The notes under the pieces were generated by a model, which searched no databases, had not been told where the DNA came from, and saw only the letters and a program-made list of their open reading frames with translations. The translations under genes were made by a program, and so were the position numbers. From positions 1 through 64,000 of the forward strand of contig JANYIN010000110.1 of the NCBI GenBank assembly GCA_025362035.1: DNA of 64,000 nt. The letters run 5' to 3'. Origin of the DNA: Gemmatimonadaceae bacterium (GTDB lineage Bacteria > Gemmatimonadota > Gemmatimonadetes > Gemmatimonadales > Gemmatimonadaceae). Each line of letters begins with the position of its first letter. Positions within the stretch are counted from its first letter, which is position 1. Positions 46,101 to 54,495 of this stretch are shown piece by piece.

Positions 46101-48017
46101 CTGTCCCGGACGAAGCGCATCTCGCACGACACTCGCCACGAGCCGCAGGGCGTCGTCGCCAGTAAGGTGTCCGTACGTGTCGTTCACCGACTTGAACTGA
46201 TCGACGTCGATGACGAGCAACGACACCGGCGCTCCCGTGCGACGGCGCTCCGCGAGCACGGCGGTCGTCACGTTCACGAATGCGCGCCGGACCAGCGCTC
46301 CCGTGAGATCGTCGTCTTCCGACGTCGTCACGCGGCTGCCGTTGTTGGCGCGGCGCAACGGGGTGGCGCGCTGCGCGGCGGACGGCGCGTTGACCGTCCC
46401 GCGGCGAACCAGTTCTTCGAATCGTTCGAAGAGGTCGGGATCGAAATGGCGTCCCGTTTCGCGGCGCATGATCTCGAGCGCCTCGAGCTGCGAAAATGCG
46501 CGCTTGTAGCTCCGCTCCGTCGTCAGCGCGTCGTATACGTCCGCGATGCAGAGGATGCGGGCCTGCAGGGGGATGTTCTCCCCCTCGAGACCATCGGGAT
46601 ACCCCTGTCCGTCCCAGCGCTCGTGGTGGCTGCGCACCATCGGCGCCACGTCCCACGGAAACTGCACGTCGGCCAGCATCTGTTCACCCGCGGCCGGATG
46701 CTGGCGAACCAGCGCCCACTCCTCTTCGGTGAGCTTGCCTGGCTTGTTCAGCACTTCGGCGGGGACGATCAGCTTGCCCACGTCGTGCAGCAGGGCACCG
46801 ATGCGGAACCAGAACAGCGACGTCTCATCCAGCCCGGCCTTTGCGGCCAGTGCGCCCGCGAGGTCCGCCACACGCTCGCAATGACCCTGCGTGTGGTGAT
46901 CCTTGGATTCGATCGATTCGCTCCATTTCCGGACCACGTCCAGGAAGTCGCCCTCCAGACGGGCCATGCGGCGCCCGACGTCGGCGAGCTCGTGTCGGGA
47001 ACGGAGCTGCGTGAAGCAGGAGTGCGCTCGGTTCAGGGCCTGGAGCGTTTCGCGATTTCGGCCGAGCGTGCCGTACAGTTCGGCGAGCTCACGGTTCGTG
47101 TCGCCCTCGAGCGCGAGGTCTTGTGCGGCGGTGGCGATGTCCCGCGCGGTGATCAGGTGCGTTTCGGCGGCGGTGAGATCACCGGTTTCGCGCGCGATGA
47201 TGCCATACACCTTCGCCGCTTCGCCATTGGCTCGCGGATCATCGAGGTGTTCCGCGAGCGCCATGGCGCGGTCGCACCGCCGCTTCGCTTCGTGGAAGTC
47301 GCGTCGCTCCAGCTGCAGCGCCGCCGAGTTCACTTCGAGCTGCACGCGCGTGGACAGCCCGCCCAAGGCGTTGGCGATCGTGAGCGCCTCGGAGAAGGCT
47401 TCGTCCGCCGCGTCGTGGCGGCCCAGCGCCATGTTCGCCAGGCCCAGGTTGTTGAGCGCGACGACGATGTTGTCGAGCAACGAGTAGAGCCGGCCGTGCG
47501 CCAGGGCCTCCTGGAAGTAGCGCAGCGCTTCGCGGAAGTCACCGCGAATGCTCGCCATCGTTCCCAGGTTCGTCATCACGTCCACTTGCAGGCGCGGATC
47601 GGTGGTGCTCGTCCCGCGCTCCAGCGCCTCCTGGAACAGTTGTTCCGCGTGATCGAGGTCGCCCTGCCGCCAGCGAACGGCCGCCAGCACGTTGAGCGCG
47701 TGGCCCAGCGCATTGCGTTCCGCACTGAGCTCCGCGGTGGCCACCGCGGCTATCGCGCAATCTTCGGCGGCCTGATAGTCCGCGTCCACCTCATATGTGC
47801 GGGCGATCCATCGGAGCAGCATCGACGCCGTCGCCGGTTGCGGTCCCGGCAGCGAGCGAAGTGCATTCTCATAGAGAGCCCGCGCCTCCGCCCTTCGGCC
47901 CAGCTTGTCGAGCGCCCGCGCTTCTTCGACGAGGGTATTCGTCGACTTCGCGGGTGATTCGACCAGTCGCAGATGGGTGCTTCTCGCGACGGCTCTGCTG
48001 TCAGACGGTGAAATCAC
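43185..48017 (-). CDS. Giant TPR / HD-GYP / GGDEF / STAND-ATPase / TPR protein
   Basis: 1,610 residues from a GTG. In order: TPR-like repeats (about 30-340); HD-GYP phosphodiesterase domain (about 355-540) with HDVGK at 411-415, His379, His440, His464-465, GYP at 472-474 and Asp493, all metal/substrate positions intact; GGDEF diguanylate cyclase domain (about 565-735) with the active-type AGDEF at 645-649 and DVDQFKSVND; the inhibitory RxxD site is degenerate (RPGQ). A STAND/AAA ATPase domain follows (Walker A GEAGVGKS at 774-781, LEDMHW near 885-890), then a second helical-repeat domain (about 1180-1600). No signal peptide, helices or DNA-binding domain. Predicted to make and/or break c-di-GMP under ligand- and ATP-gated control. 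Paralogue of the gene at 49482. Confidence 0.88.
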   Translation of the reverse strand: MISPSDSRAVARSTHLRLVESPAKSTNTLVEEARALDKLGRRAEARALYENALRSLPGPQPATASMLLRWIARTYEVDADYQAAEDCAIAAVATAELSAERNALGHALNVLAAVRWRQGDLDHAEQLFQEALERGTSTTDPRLQVDVMTNLGTMASIRGDFREALRYFQEALAHGRLYSLLDNIVVALNNLGLANMALGRHDAADEAFSEALTIANALGGLSTRVQLEVNSAALQLERRDFHEAKRRCDRAMALAEHLDDPRANGEAAKVYGIIARETGDLTAAETHLITARDIATAAQDLALEGDTNRELAELYGTLGRNRETLQALNRAHSCFTQLRSRHELADVGRRMARLEGDFLDVVRKWSESIESKDHHTQGHCERVADLAGALAAKAGLDETSLFWFRIGALLHDVGKLIVPAEVLNKPGKLTEEEWALVRQHPAAGEQMLADVQFPWDVAPMVRSHHERWDGQGYPDGLEGENIPLQARILCIADVYDALTTERSYKRAFSQLEALEIMRRETGRHFDPDLFERFEELVRRGTVNAPSAAQRATPLRRANNGSRVTTSEDDDLTGALVRRAFVNVTTAVLAERRRTGAPVSLLVIDVDQFKSVNDTYGHLTGDDALRLVASVVRDALRPGQYVGRYAGDEFVVLLPGLDSAGAGGVAEKVRRITAALPIAVREASDRTMSVTLSIGVATAPEHGESFEALFTAADRALFSAKRDGRDKVVVAGASSAATPQLMFNRFVGRVIEMRSLVQALDDSVHNGPQTRVVIGEAGVGKSSLVRKLLPELKLRGAVMVTGRAMETESRPPFGPWAEVLSGIHALGLAPMRAWPLLGRLMPELRTGSARIAADTLLDPLQGRHLLQELVSFLRATSEARPLLVVLEDMHWGDTASWDALEYVLAQFTTERICFALTVRSEEAAVGAVKERRQRLSRDERVREIHLERLTSREVAEWLQGALHRADLGDELLDFVMRHTEGNPFLIVQLMRTMAEENVFTYTGSSWEWTIPSTLVLPGGMTDLVGRRLSRLTPEALKILVTAAAIGRTFPLALLTEASGGDADAVLDAVDAGLATSVLEPARDQDDDIYQFAHALLVEAVLKSVSPARRRVTHERIAAILVKQAPDEVDRIAAHYAASSNAEQAYLWCRRAAARAMALYALEEASEFLHHALINSSNDDERAAVHNDLARAAEHSGRWAEVQRSCDAILVMPRYEHDPAQALPIELRRLQARVRLGQGAHETETECSALLAVAEQVGSTADVVQARSLFVQALARVGKTDDAIRIAEESLVIAEASQDSALADEAMHRLAITELSTRSDAAVELLLRLVTRTQARGDLVMEARAHLTLGVARMRTRDDLAGADAFRSALSRARDAQALDVAANASMNLGVIGMRSGDFASAHDALSDALRLYTTLRNNANRLAALYNLANLQQERGDNQAAASLYRETTALAEQLGTEDIAIGAHAGVGLAALRMRDADGAQAALHAAMQLLGTRDDWWFQKRELLESLIVRLHAHAGEFDKAQARFHWAVAGLEESDGYSAAWMVADCAAELGERDHTVWAHVERLASHPMVEQFVPLSARFTALRDMAERMNSAHLRTGDMPSAGGLQA

Positions 48018-48344
48018 GGTACTGACCCCGTGAAGGGAGGGAGCGCTGACTCGTACAGCATCTTTGGTTCGGCGCTGAGGACCAACGTGGAGAGGTTCGA
48101 CGACGACCGGGCATCAATGCCGGACCAGCTCGTGTCTCGGGAAATTCGAAGACGAGGCGGACCGACTCGAAGGAGTATCGGCACCGCGAGCGGAAAGTCG
48201 AGCCGGCCGGACCTGCCTCCTTTTCACGAAGAACGCCGGCTCGCTCGAAGGCGAACCGGCGCAGTTCCGGAGAACTCTGTGGCAAAGCAGGCTTTTTCGC
48301 CCGGCGACCAGCCCGTGGCGGCACGGGCCGGTCCATACGGCGCC
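48018..48344. other. Gene-free 327-bp gap before the giant protein gene
   Basis: No convincing coding sequence. It contains one hairpin (48235-48260) behind the small exported-protein gene and the presumed leader of the giant gene. Open frames on both strands here lack family features. Confidence 0.5.
48235..48260 (-). terminator. Putative hairpin after the small exported-protein gene
   Basis: GCCGG(C)TCGC and GCGA(A)CCGGC pair with one mismatch around a 6-nt loop. In minus-strand direction it is followed by GTTCTTC, a weak T-rich run. A termination role is possible. Confidence 0.4.
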
Positions 48345-48512
48345 TCAGCTCGAGGCGATGATGTATCCGGAGTGATTCAAGGGCGCCGGCGCTCCAATGC
48401 TGGGCGCGTCGACCTGAATTGGCGTGACCTGAACCGCCGGGGTCGTGGGGCTGGTGCAAGGCGCGATAACCGCCACGCCGAGCGTCAGTGCGATTGCGGT
48501 GCTTCTGAACAT
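48345..48512 (-). CDS. Small exported peptide or lipoprotein, 55 residues
   Basis: From the ATG at 48512, with GGAG 6 nt upstream. A hydrophobic N-terminus (RSTAIALTLGVAVIAPC) then a Pro/Thr-rich stretch and SGYIIASS at the end. Cys18 after IAP may be a lipidation site. Its end resembles the last strand (SGYVVA) of the upstream lipoprotein, suggesting a cut-down paralogue. Function unknown. Confidence 0.55.
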   Translation of the reverse strand: MFRSTAIALTLGVAVIAPCTSPTTPAVQVTPIQVDAPSIGAPAPLNHSGYIIASS

Positions 48513-48595
48513 TGGGATCTCCAGTGGGGTGGCGCGCGAAGGTCGCGCACCGTGGATGGAATGGTTGGAATGCTGCTGATCGAAAACTCGGCGCA

Positions 48596-49255
48596 TTACG
48601 GGCAGGTCGTGACCGTTGGATCGCACGCGTTCTCCGCCACCACGTATCCACTGAAGTGCTTGATGCGGCGAAATACCATGTTGTTGACGTAATCGATGTT
48701 CGACACCAGCGAGGCGTCGGTGAGAGACTCATCCACGCACCCGCCAACGTCACTGCAATAGATCATGAGCCAGTTCTTCGCATCCGTTGGGGAAACGTGC
48801 GGCGCATACATGTAGAGGTTTACCGGATTGACCGGGTTGAACCGCAGCGCCGGGAAGAACTGCAGCGACGGATTCACGCCTGCCGCATTCTTGATCACGA
48901 CGGTGATTGTCAGCGGCAACGTCGATGGCGTACAGGGCGAGTTCCAGGTGGCGGAGCCATATCCGGAGGTGACCAGGTCGCACACGCTGTTCGCCGGAAT
49001 ATCCAGATAGTTCGGCCCCAGGTTGAACGCGGCGTGCTGCGTGGGGTCGAAGGTGTAGGTGTACGTGCCGTCCACCACTCCAATCAAGGCTTTCGCGGCG
49101 GCGGTCGGTACAAAGGGCGACACCGCCTGTTGCGTGCCTTTCGCCGCGGTAGGCTTGGTCACATCCACGGAAGAACACGCGCCAAGCATAAGCGCGCCAA
49201 CGACAACCAGGGTAAAGCGAGTCCTACTGCTTGGTGCCAACGTCGGCATTCGCAT
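48596..49255 (-). CDS. Lipoprotein with a ZU5-like beta domain
   Basis: 219 residues. Lipobox LMLGACSS near residue 27, then a beta-rich domain: IPANSVCD, TWNSPC, ITVVIK, LRFNPVNPVNLYMY and a closing HFSGYVVAE. This order resembles ZU5-type sandwiches. Several Cys pairs may form disulfides. The ribosome-binding site AAAGGA is 6 nt before the ATG. It is located between the two giant signalling genes on the same strand. Confidence 0.7.
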   Translation of the reverse strand: MRMPTLAPSSRTRFTLVVVGALMLGACSSVDVTKPTAAKGTQQAVSPFVPTAAAKALIGVVDGTYTYTFDPTQHAAFNLGPNYLDIPANSVCDLVTSGYGSATWNSPCTPSTLPLTITVVIKNAAGVNPSLQFFPALRFNPVNPVNLYMYAPHVSPTDAKNWLMIYCSDVGGCVDESLTDASLVSNIDYVNNMVFRRIKHFSGYVVAENACDPTVTTCP

Positions 49256-49267
49256 TGTTCGTCCTTT

Positions 49268-49284
49268 CGAACCACGAGGGTTCG
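49268..49284 (-). promoter_or_regulatory. Hairpin just upstream of the lipoprotein ribosome-binding site
   Basis: CGAACC and GGTTCG pair around a 5-nt loop, ending immediately before the AAAGGA ribosome-binding site at 49262-49267. It would sit in the 5' leader and could modulate translation. Not shown to be functional. Confidence 0.35.
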
Positions 49285-49459
49285 TAAAAAGGGTTAGACC
49301 ACTTGCTCGTCTCGCAATGGAATGTCGTCAGCCTGTCTGGTAGCGCTGGAGGGCCGGCCAGAAATGAGACAATTTGCGCGTACCGGCAACAAAGACGACG
49401 GTCTGTGGAGAGGTTGCGACCCTGTCCCTTTGGCGGCAGCCGCGGCGCTTGGTGGACGA

Positions 49460-49484
49460 TAAATCGTTACTGAACAACGATTTA
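49460..49484. repeat. Perfect 9-bp inverted repeat at the end of the second giant gene
   Basis: TAAATCGTT and AACGATTTA flank a 7-nt loop; the right arm includes the stop codon of the giant gene. It is AT-rich in a GC-rich setting. It may be a terminator lacking a T-run, or a protein-binding site upstream of the lipoprotein gene. Confidence 0.5.
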
Positions 49485-52400
49485 TGGCGTCGCAACCAAC
49501 TTGGCGATCCGGAGACGCGTGGCGTGCAGGCGTTCCTCCATGTCCCGAAGCGCCGTGAACCTCGACGCCAGCGGTACGAAGTCACGGACGGCCGGATGAC
49601 TGGACATTCGCTCCACTACTTCCCACACGCCTGGATCATGTGCCGCGATGTCCGCCGCACAATCCGCCACCATCCAGGCGGCGGCATACATGTCCATCGG
49701 CTCGAGGCGCTCGACGCCTCTATAGAACCGGGCGCGCGCGTCGGCGACGGCGCCATCGTGGGCCGCCAGCCGGATGGCAAGCGACTCGAACATTTCGCGG
49801 CCCTGGAACCACCAGTCGTCCCGGTCGCCGAGTCGCTGCACGGCTGACGCGAGTGCACTGCGTGCCGTCCCCACATCGTGCAACCGGAGCGCACTGATGC
49901 CGACTCCGGCCTGCGCACCAACGGTGATGTCGGCCGCGCCGATCTGTTCCGCCAGCAGGCATGTCTCGCGATAGAGCGCGATCGCGGGCTCGGCGTCGCC
50001 GCGTTCCATTTCGAGACTGGCAAGATTGTAGAGTGCGATGAGCCGGCTGGCGTTGTTTCGCAGTGTGGTGTACAACCGCAGGGCATCGGAACACGCCTCC
50101 TGCGCCGCGAGGAAGTCGCCGCTCCGCAGTTCCAGCACACCCAGATTCATTGAAGCGCTCGCGGCGAGATCCAGCGCCTGTGCTTCACGAGCCAGGGCGA
50201 GTGCGGAGCGAAACGCTTGCATGCCGGCGCGGTCGTCACGCGAAAAGGTGCGCGCCACCCCGAGCGTGAGAAAGGCCCGGGCGGCCATCGCGCGATCGCC
50301 GTTCGCATTCGCGCGTCCCACGATTTCCAGCAGGATCTCTACTGCCTCAGCGGTACTGGCTCCGAGGAGCGTGATCGCGAGCCGCAGCATGGCTTCGCCG
50401 ACGAGCACCGGGTCGCCCTTTGCGCGCGCGAGTTCGAGCGACTCGCGAGCCGTCCGGATCGCCTCGGTGACCTCACCGCGCCTGGCCAGCAGCTGCGCCA
50501 GGAGCGACCGCGTCTGCACGCCCTCCGCCGCGCCTCCCACCTGTTCCGCAACGACGAGCAGCCTGCGGCATTCCGCTTCGGTCTCGACGGTCGACTGCCC
50601 GAGACGAATACGTGCGTGCAAGCGGCGAAGCTGCATCGACAGCGCGCGGGTGGCCTGATGAAGTACAAGTGGCACGGCGAGCAGCGCGTCCGCCCACTTC
50701 TCCACGTCCGCCCATCGCCCGGATAGCTCGGCAACCCGCGCCAGTTCGTCGTACACGGCGGCCCGCTCCGCGTCGGTCGAGGCGTGGGACAGAGCCAGTG
50801 TGAGGAACTGCGTCGCGTCGTCGAGCGCGTACAGGCTCACGGCGCGAGCCGACGCGGCGCGACACCAGGTGTATGCCTGATCCGCATTCGCGCTTCGCGC
50901 AAAGTGGGCGGCGATCAGATCGACGTCTTGGGGCCGCGTCTTCGCCAGGTAGTTGGCGATGCGCTCGTGCGTGTGTCGCTGTCGCGTCGCACTCACTGTG
51001 CGCAGCACTGCATCCACGAGCAGCGCGTGCGCGAATTGATACGTGTCGCGCGAATCCGTCAGGTTCGCCGGCTCGATCACCGACGATGCCAGCCCGCTGT
51101 CGATGGCGTCCAGCACTTGCTCCATCGGCACCTCCGCGACGTTCGCGAGCAGGTCGAGCAGGAACGAGCGGCCGATGGCGGCAGCGGTCACGAGAATTCG
51201 TAATGCGTCCTGCGGCAGGCGCGACAACCGGCGGCCCAGTAAGTCTGACATGCCGATGGGCAGCACCAGCGTGGGCGGAATCTCCCACGTCCATGAAGTG
51301 CCAGTGTGCGTGAACACCCCCTCCTCCACCATCGTTCGAAGCAACTGCACGACGAGGAATGGATTCCCTTCCGTATGTCGAAGGACGAACGACACGAGGT
51401 CGTCGCCGAGTTCGGCGCGGTGCAACATGCCCTGCAGCCAGTGTCGAACCTCTCTCTCGGTGAGTCGCGCTAGATGGATCTCCCGCGAACGCTCGTCGCG
51501 CGACAGGCGCTGGCGGCGTTCGCGGACGGTGCCAAATGCCGCTTCCTCGCTTCGTAGCGTGATCGCGAAGCTCAGTCGCGCCTCCTCAACGTGGGCGAGA
51601 ATGAACTCGAGCGCATCCCAGCTGGCGCTGTCCGCCCAGTGCATGTCTTCGAGCGCGATGACCAGCGGTTGCACGGCACTGGCCGCCTGGAGGTACGCCA
51701 ACAGCTCGTGCTGCAACTGGTGGGCGTGCAGCGGATCGATCGGCGGAGTCACGTCGGCGGATGACTCCGTGTCGCGGAGCACCGGCGTCAGTCGCTCCAG
51801 CAGTGGCCACGGTCTCGCCGCCGTGAGTCCAAGGGCATGCGCGGACGACACCACATCCGCCCATGGACCAAAGGGTGGCCGGCTTTCCGCGTCGAGCCCG
51901 CGACCCGTCAACATCGCCCCACCCCGCAGACGCGCCTCGGGCAGCAGCTGGCGGACGAGCGTTGACTTCCCGACGCCCGCTTCGCCAATGATCAGACGGA
52001 CCTGCGGCGTGCCAGTGAGGCTCTGGTCGAGCGCGGCCACCAGCGACCGGAGCTCCTCCGCGCGCCCCACGAAACGATTGAACGCGATCTTGGGGAGACC
52101 CTCGTTTTCCGAACCGGCGACGAACACTGCGTCGCGTCCGCCGCGCTTGGCCTCGAACAGGGCGCGATCTGCGGCCGTGAAGAGCGCTTCGAACGACTCG
52201 CCGTGCGTTGGCGCGCTCGCCACGCCGATGGAGACGCTCACCGCCAGGGTCTTCACGCTCAGGTTGCGCAGGGGAATCGAACGCGACGCGGTTGCGGCGC
52301 GAATATCCTCGGCCAATGCGCGAGCCGCACGTTGATCGAAACCGGGCAGCACCACCACGAATTCATCGCCCGCGTACCGACCCAGATACTGACCCGGCTT

Positions 52401-54257
52401 CAGGAGGTCGCGCGCGACCTCCGCCACCAGTCGCAGCGCGTCATCTCCCGCCAGATGCCCGAACGTGTCGTTCACCGACTTGAAGCGGTCTACGTCCAGC
52501 ACCAGCAGCGACACGGGTGAGCCCGTGCGCTTCCGCTCCGCCAGAACTGCGCTCGTCACGTCTACAAACGCGCGGCGCATGAGTGCGCCGGTGAGATCGT
52601 CCTCTTCCGTGGAATCGATCGCGGCGTAGCCGCCCGACCGCGAGCGCGGCATGGCTTGCGTGGCGTTGGACGGATGGCCGCGTCGCACGATCTGTTCGAA
52701 GTGAACGAACAGATGCGGATCGAACTGCCGACCCGCCTCACGACGCATGATTTCCATCGCTTCGAGTCGCGAAAACGCGCGCTTGTAGCTCCTTGCCGTC
52801 GTGAGTGAGTCGTACATATCCGCAATGCAGAGGATGCGCGCGGTATGCGGTATGGCGTCACCCGCGAGCTGGTCCGGGTAGCCATGTCCATCCCACCGCT
52901 CGTGGTGGCTTCGCACCATGGCGAGGACATCCTGCGGGAAGTGACGATCGGCCAACATTTCTGCGCCCGCGATCGGATGGCGGCTCACCAGCGCCCACTC
53001 CTCACTCGTGAGCTGCCCGCGCTTCTGGAGGACCGCGTCGGGTACGCCCAGCTTTCCCACGTCGAAGAGCATCGCGCCGATCCGAAGCCAGAAGAGCGAT
53101 GCCTCTGCAATGCCGGCCTTCGCCGCCAGCGCCACCGCAAGTTCGGCGACCCGCTCGCTGTGCCCGGACGGTTGCCCTTCCCGGGCTTCGACGGTCGCGC
53201 ACCATCCCTTCACGACGTCCAGATACCCCTCTTCCAATCGCGACATCTGGCGCCCGACATCGGTCAGCTCGTACCTGGCGCTGAGCTCCGAATAGCACAC
53301 ATGCGCGCGATTGAGTGCCTGTAGCGTGTCGCGGCTTCGACCACGCCGGCGATACAACTCCGCCAGCTCGCGGCTGGCGTCTCCTTCGAGCAGCGTGTCG
53401 GCGATCGCGGCCCCGTGGTCGCGGGCGCTCCGCAGCTCCTCCTCGGCGGTGTCCATGTCGCCGAACTCACGCGCGATGATGCCGTTCACCTTGGCCACTT
53501 CACCAATATTCCGCGAGTCGCCCAGCTCGATGGCCAGTGATCTCACGTGGTCGCACCGCCGCTTGGCTTCGGCAAGGTCCCCCTTGGCGATCTGTACGAG
53601 CACCATGTTCAGCTCGGCCTGTACGCGGAGGGAGAGGATGCCCAGCGTGTTTGCCTGCAGCAGCGCTTCCTCGAACGCCGTCTCGGCAGATTCGATCCGA
53701 TCGACTTCCAGATCGGTGAGGCCCAGGTTGATGAGCGCGATGACCAGACTGTCGAGCAGCGAGTGCCGGCGTCCCTGCGTAACCGCTTCCTGATAGCAAC
53801 GGCGGGCCTCCCGAAAATCGCCGCGAGTCTTTGCGATCGACCCGAGATTGATCAGGACCTCCATGTGCACACGCGGCTCGCTCACGCACGTTGGGGACGC
53901 GAGCACCTGTTGGAATAGCCGCTCGGCGACGGCGAAGAATCCCTCACGCCAGCGCGCTGTGGCGAGCACGCGGAGCGCTTGGCCGAGTGCCCCCTCGTCA
54001 CCGCTGGCTTCCGCGGCCGCGACGGCCGCTTCGGCGCAGTCTGCGGCGGCCGGATAGTCGAGATCCGACTCGTAGGTGCGCGCGATCCATCGCAACAACT
54101 CGGACGCCATCACCGGAGATGGTTCGGCGAACTCCCTGAGCGCGCGCTCGTAGAGTACGCGCGCCTCAGCGCGGCGTCCCACCTGCTCGAGACTGCGAGC
54201 CTCGTCCGTCAGCGCGCGCGTGACGGCCGCGCCGATGTCCGGCGTGTCATCGCTCAT
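49482..54257 (-). CDS. Giant TPR / degenerate HD-GYP / GGDEF / STAND-ATPase / TPR protein
   Basis: 1,591 residues from the ATG at 54257 (a TTG at 54278 is an alternative). Same architecture and similar length as the gene at 43185, aligning end to end. The HD-GYP domain is altered: the HD dyad reads LFDVGK (Phe398 for His, codon 53064-53066) and the start motif reads QPSGH in place of HTQGH, while HH at 451-452 and GYP at 459-461 remain. The GGDEF domain is intact (AGDEF 629-633) with a degenerate I-site (KPGQ). Walker A GEAGVGKS at about 758-765 and LEDMHW are intact. Predicted cyclase with an inactive or regulatory phosphodiesterase domain. Confidence 0.87.
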   Translation of the reverse strand: MSDDTPDIGAAVTRALTDEARSLEQVGRRAEARVLYERALREFAEPSPVMASELLRWIARTYESDLDYPAAADCAEAAVAAAEASGDEGALGQALRVLATARWREGFFAVAERLFQQVLASPTCVSEPRVHMEVLINLGSIAKTRGDFREARRCYQEAVTQGRRHSLLDSLVIALINLGLTDLEVDRIESAETAFEEALLQANTLGILSLRVQAELNMVLVQIAKGDLAEAKRRCDHVRSLAIELGDSRNIGEVAKVNGIIAREFGDMDTAEEELRSARDHGAAIADTLLEGDASRELAELYRRRGRSRDTLQALNRAHVCYSELSARYELTDVGRQMSRLEEGYLDVVKGWCATVEAREGQPSGHSERVAELAVALAAKAGIAEASLFWLRIGAMLFDVGKLGVPDAVLQKRGQLTSEEWALVSRHPIAGAEMLADRHFPQDVLAMVRSHHERWDGHGYPDQLAGDAIPHTARILCIADMYDSLTTARSYKRAFSRLEAMEIMRREAGRQFDPHLFVHFEQIVRRGHPSNATQAMPRSRSGGYAAIDSTEEDDLTGALMRRAFVDVTSAVLAERKRTGSPVSLLVLDVDRFKSVNDTFGHLAGDDALRLVAEVARDLLKPGQYLGRYAGDEFVVVLPGFDQRAARALAEDIRAATASRSIPLRNLSVKTLAVSVSIGVASAPTHGESFEALFTAADRALFEAKRGGRDAVFVAGSENEGLPKIAFNRFVGRAEELRSLVAALDQSLTGTPQVRLIIGEAGVGKSTLVRQLLPEARLRGGAMLTGRGLDAESRPPFGPWADVVSSAHALGLTAARPWPLLERLTPVLRDTESSADVTPPIDPLHAHQLQHELLAYLQAASAVQPLVIALEDMHWADSASWDALEFILAHVEEARLSFAITLRSEEAAFGTVRERRQRLSRDERSREIHLARLTEREVRHWLQGMLHRAELGDDLVSFVLRHTEGNPFLVVQLLRTMVEEGVFTHTGTSWTWEIPPTLVLPIGMSDLLGRRLSRLPQDALRILVTAAAIGRSFLLDLLANVAEVPMEQVLDAIDSGLASSVIEPANLTDSRDTYQFAHALLVDAVLRTVSATRQRHTHERIANYLAKTRPQDVDLIAAHFARSANADQAYTWCRAASARAVSLYALDDATQFLTLALSHASTDAERAAVYDELARVAELSGRWADVEKWADALLAVPLVLHQATRALSMQLRRLHARIRLGQSTVETEAECRRLLVVAEQVGGAAEGVQTRSLLAQLLARRGEVTEAIRTARESLELARAKGDPVLVGEAMLRLAITLLGASTAEAVEILLEIVGRANANGDRAMAARAFLTLGVARTFSRDDRAGMQAFRSALALAREAQALDLAASASMNLGVLELRSGDFLAAQEACSDALRLYTTLRNNASRLIALYNLASLEMERGDAEPAIALYRETCLLAEQIGAADITVGAQAGVGISALRLHDVGTARSALASAVQRLGDRDDWWFQGREMFESLAIRLAAHDGAVADARARFYRGVERLEPMDMYAAAWMVADCAADIAAHDPGVWEVVERMSSHPAVRDFVPLASRFTALRDMEERLHATRLRIAKLVATP

Positions 54258-54495
54258 CGGCGGACGGGCGTTCGGCAATGCTCCATCGCCGTGTCAGGGC
54301 AAGATGGCGTGCGTCTTGTGGGTTGAATCGGAGACGTCTCGCTGGCGGCTACGTCGGCCACGCCTGTCGAGGTGAACACGGTAAGGTCGGAGCGTCGTGG
54401 CCCGCGTACGGAACGCATCCACGCATACATGTGGACTGCCTCCGCTAGCCAAAGGCAACCATCGGGTCGGTTGGCGGTCGCGCGAATGTGTCCGT

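Noticed and set aside
48030-48692. 220-codon plus-strand frame in the gap between the giant genes
   Set aside because: Antisense to the lipoprotein and peptide genes and without family features.
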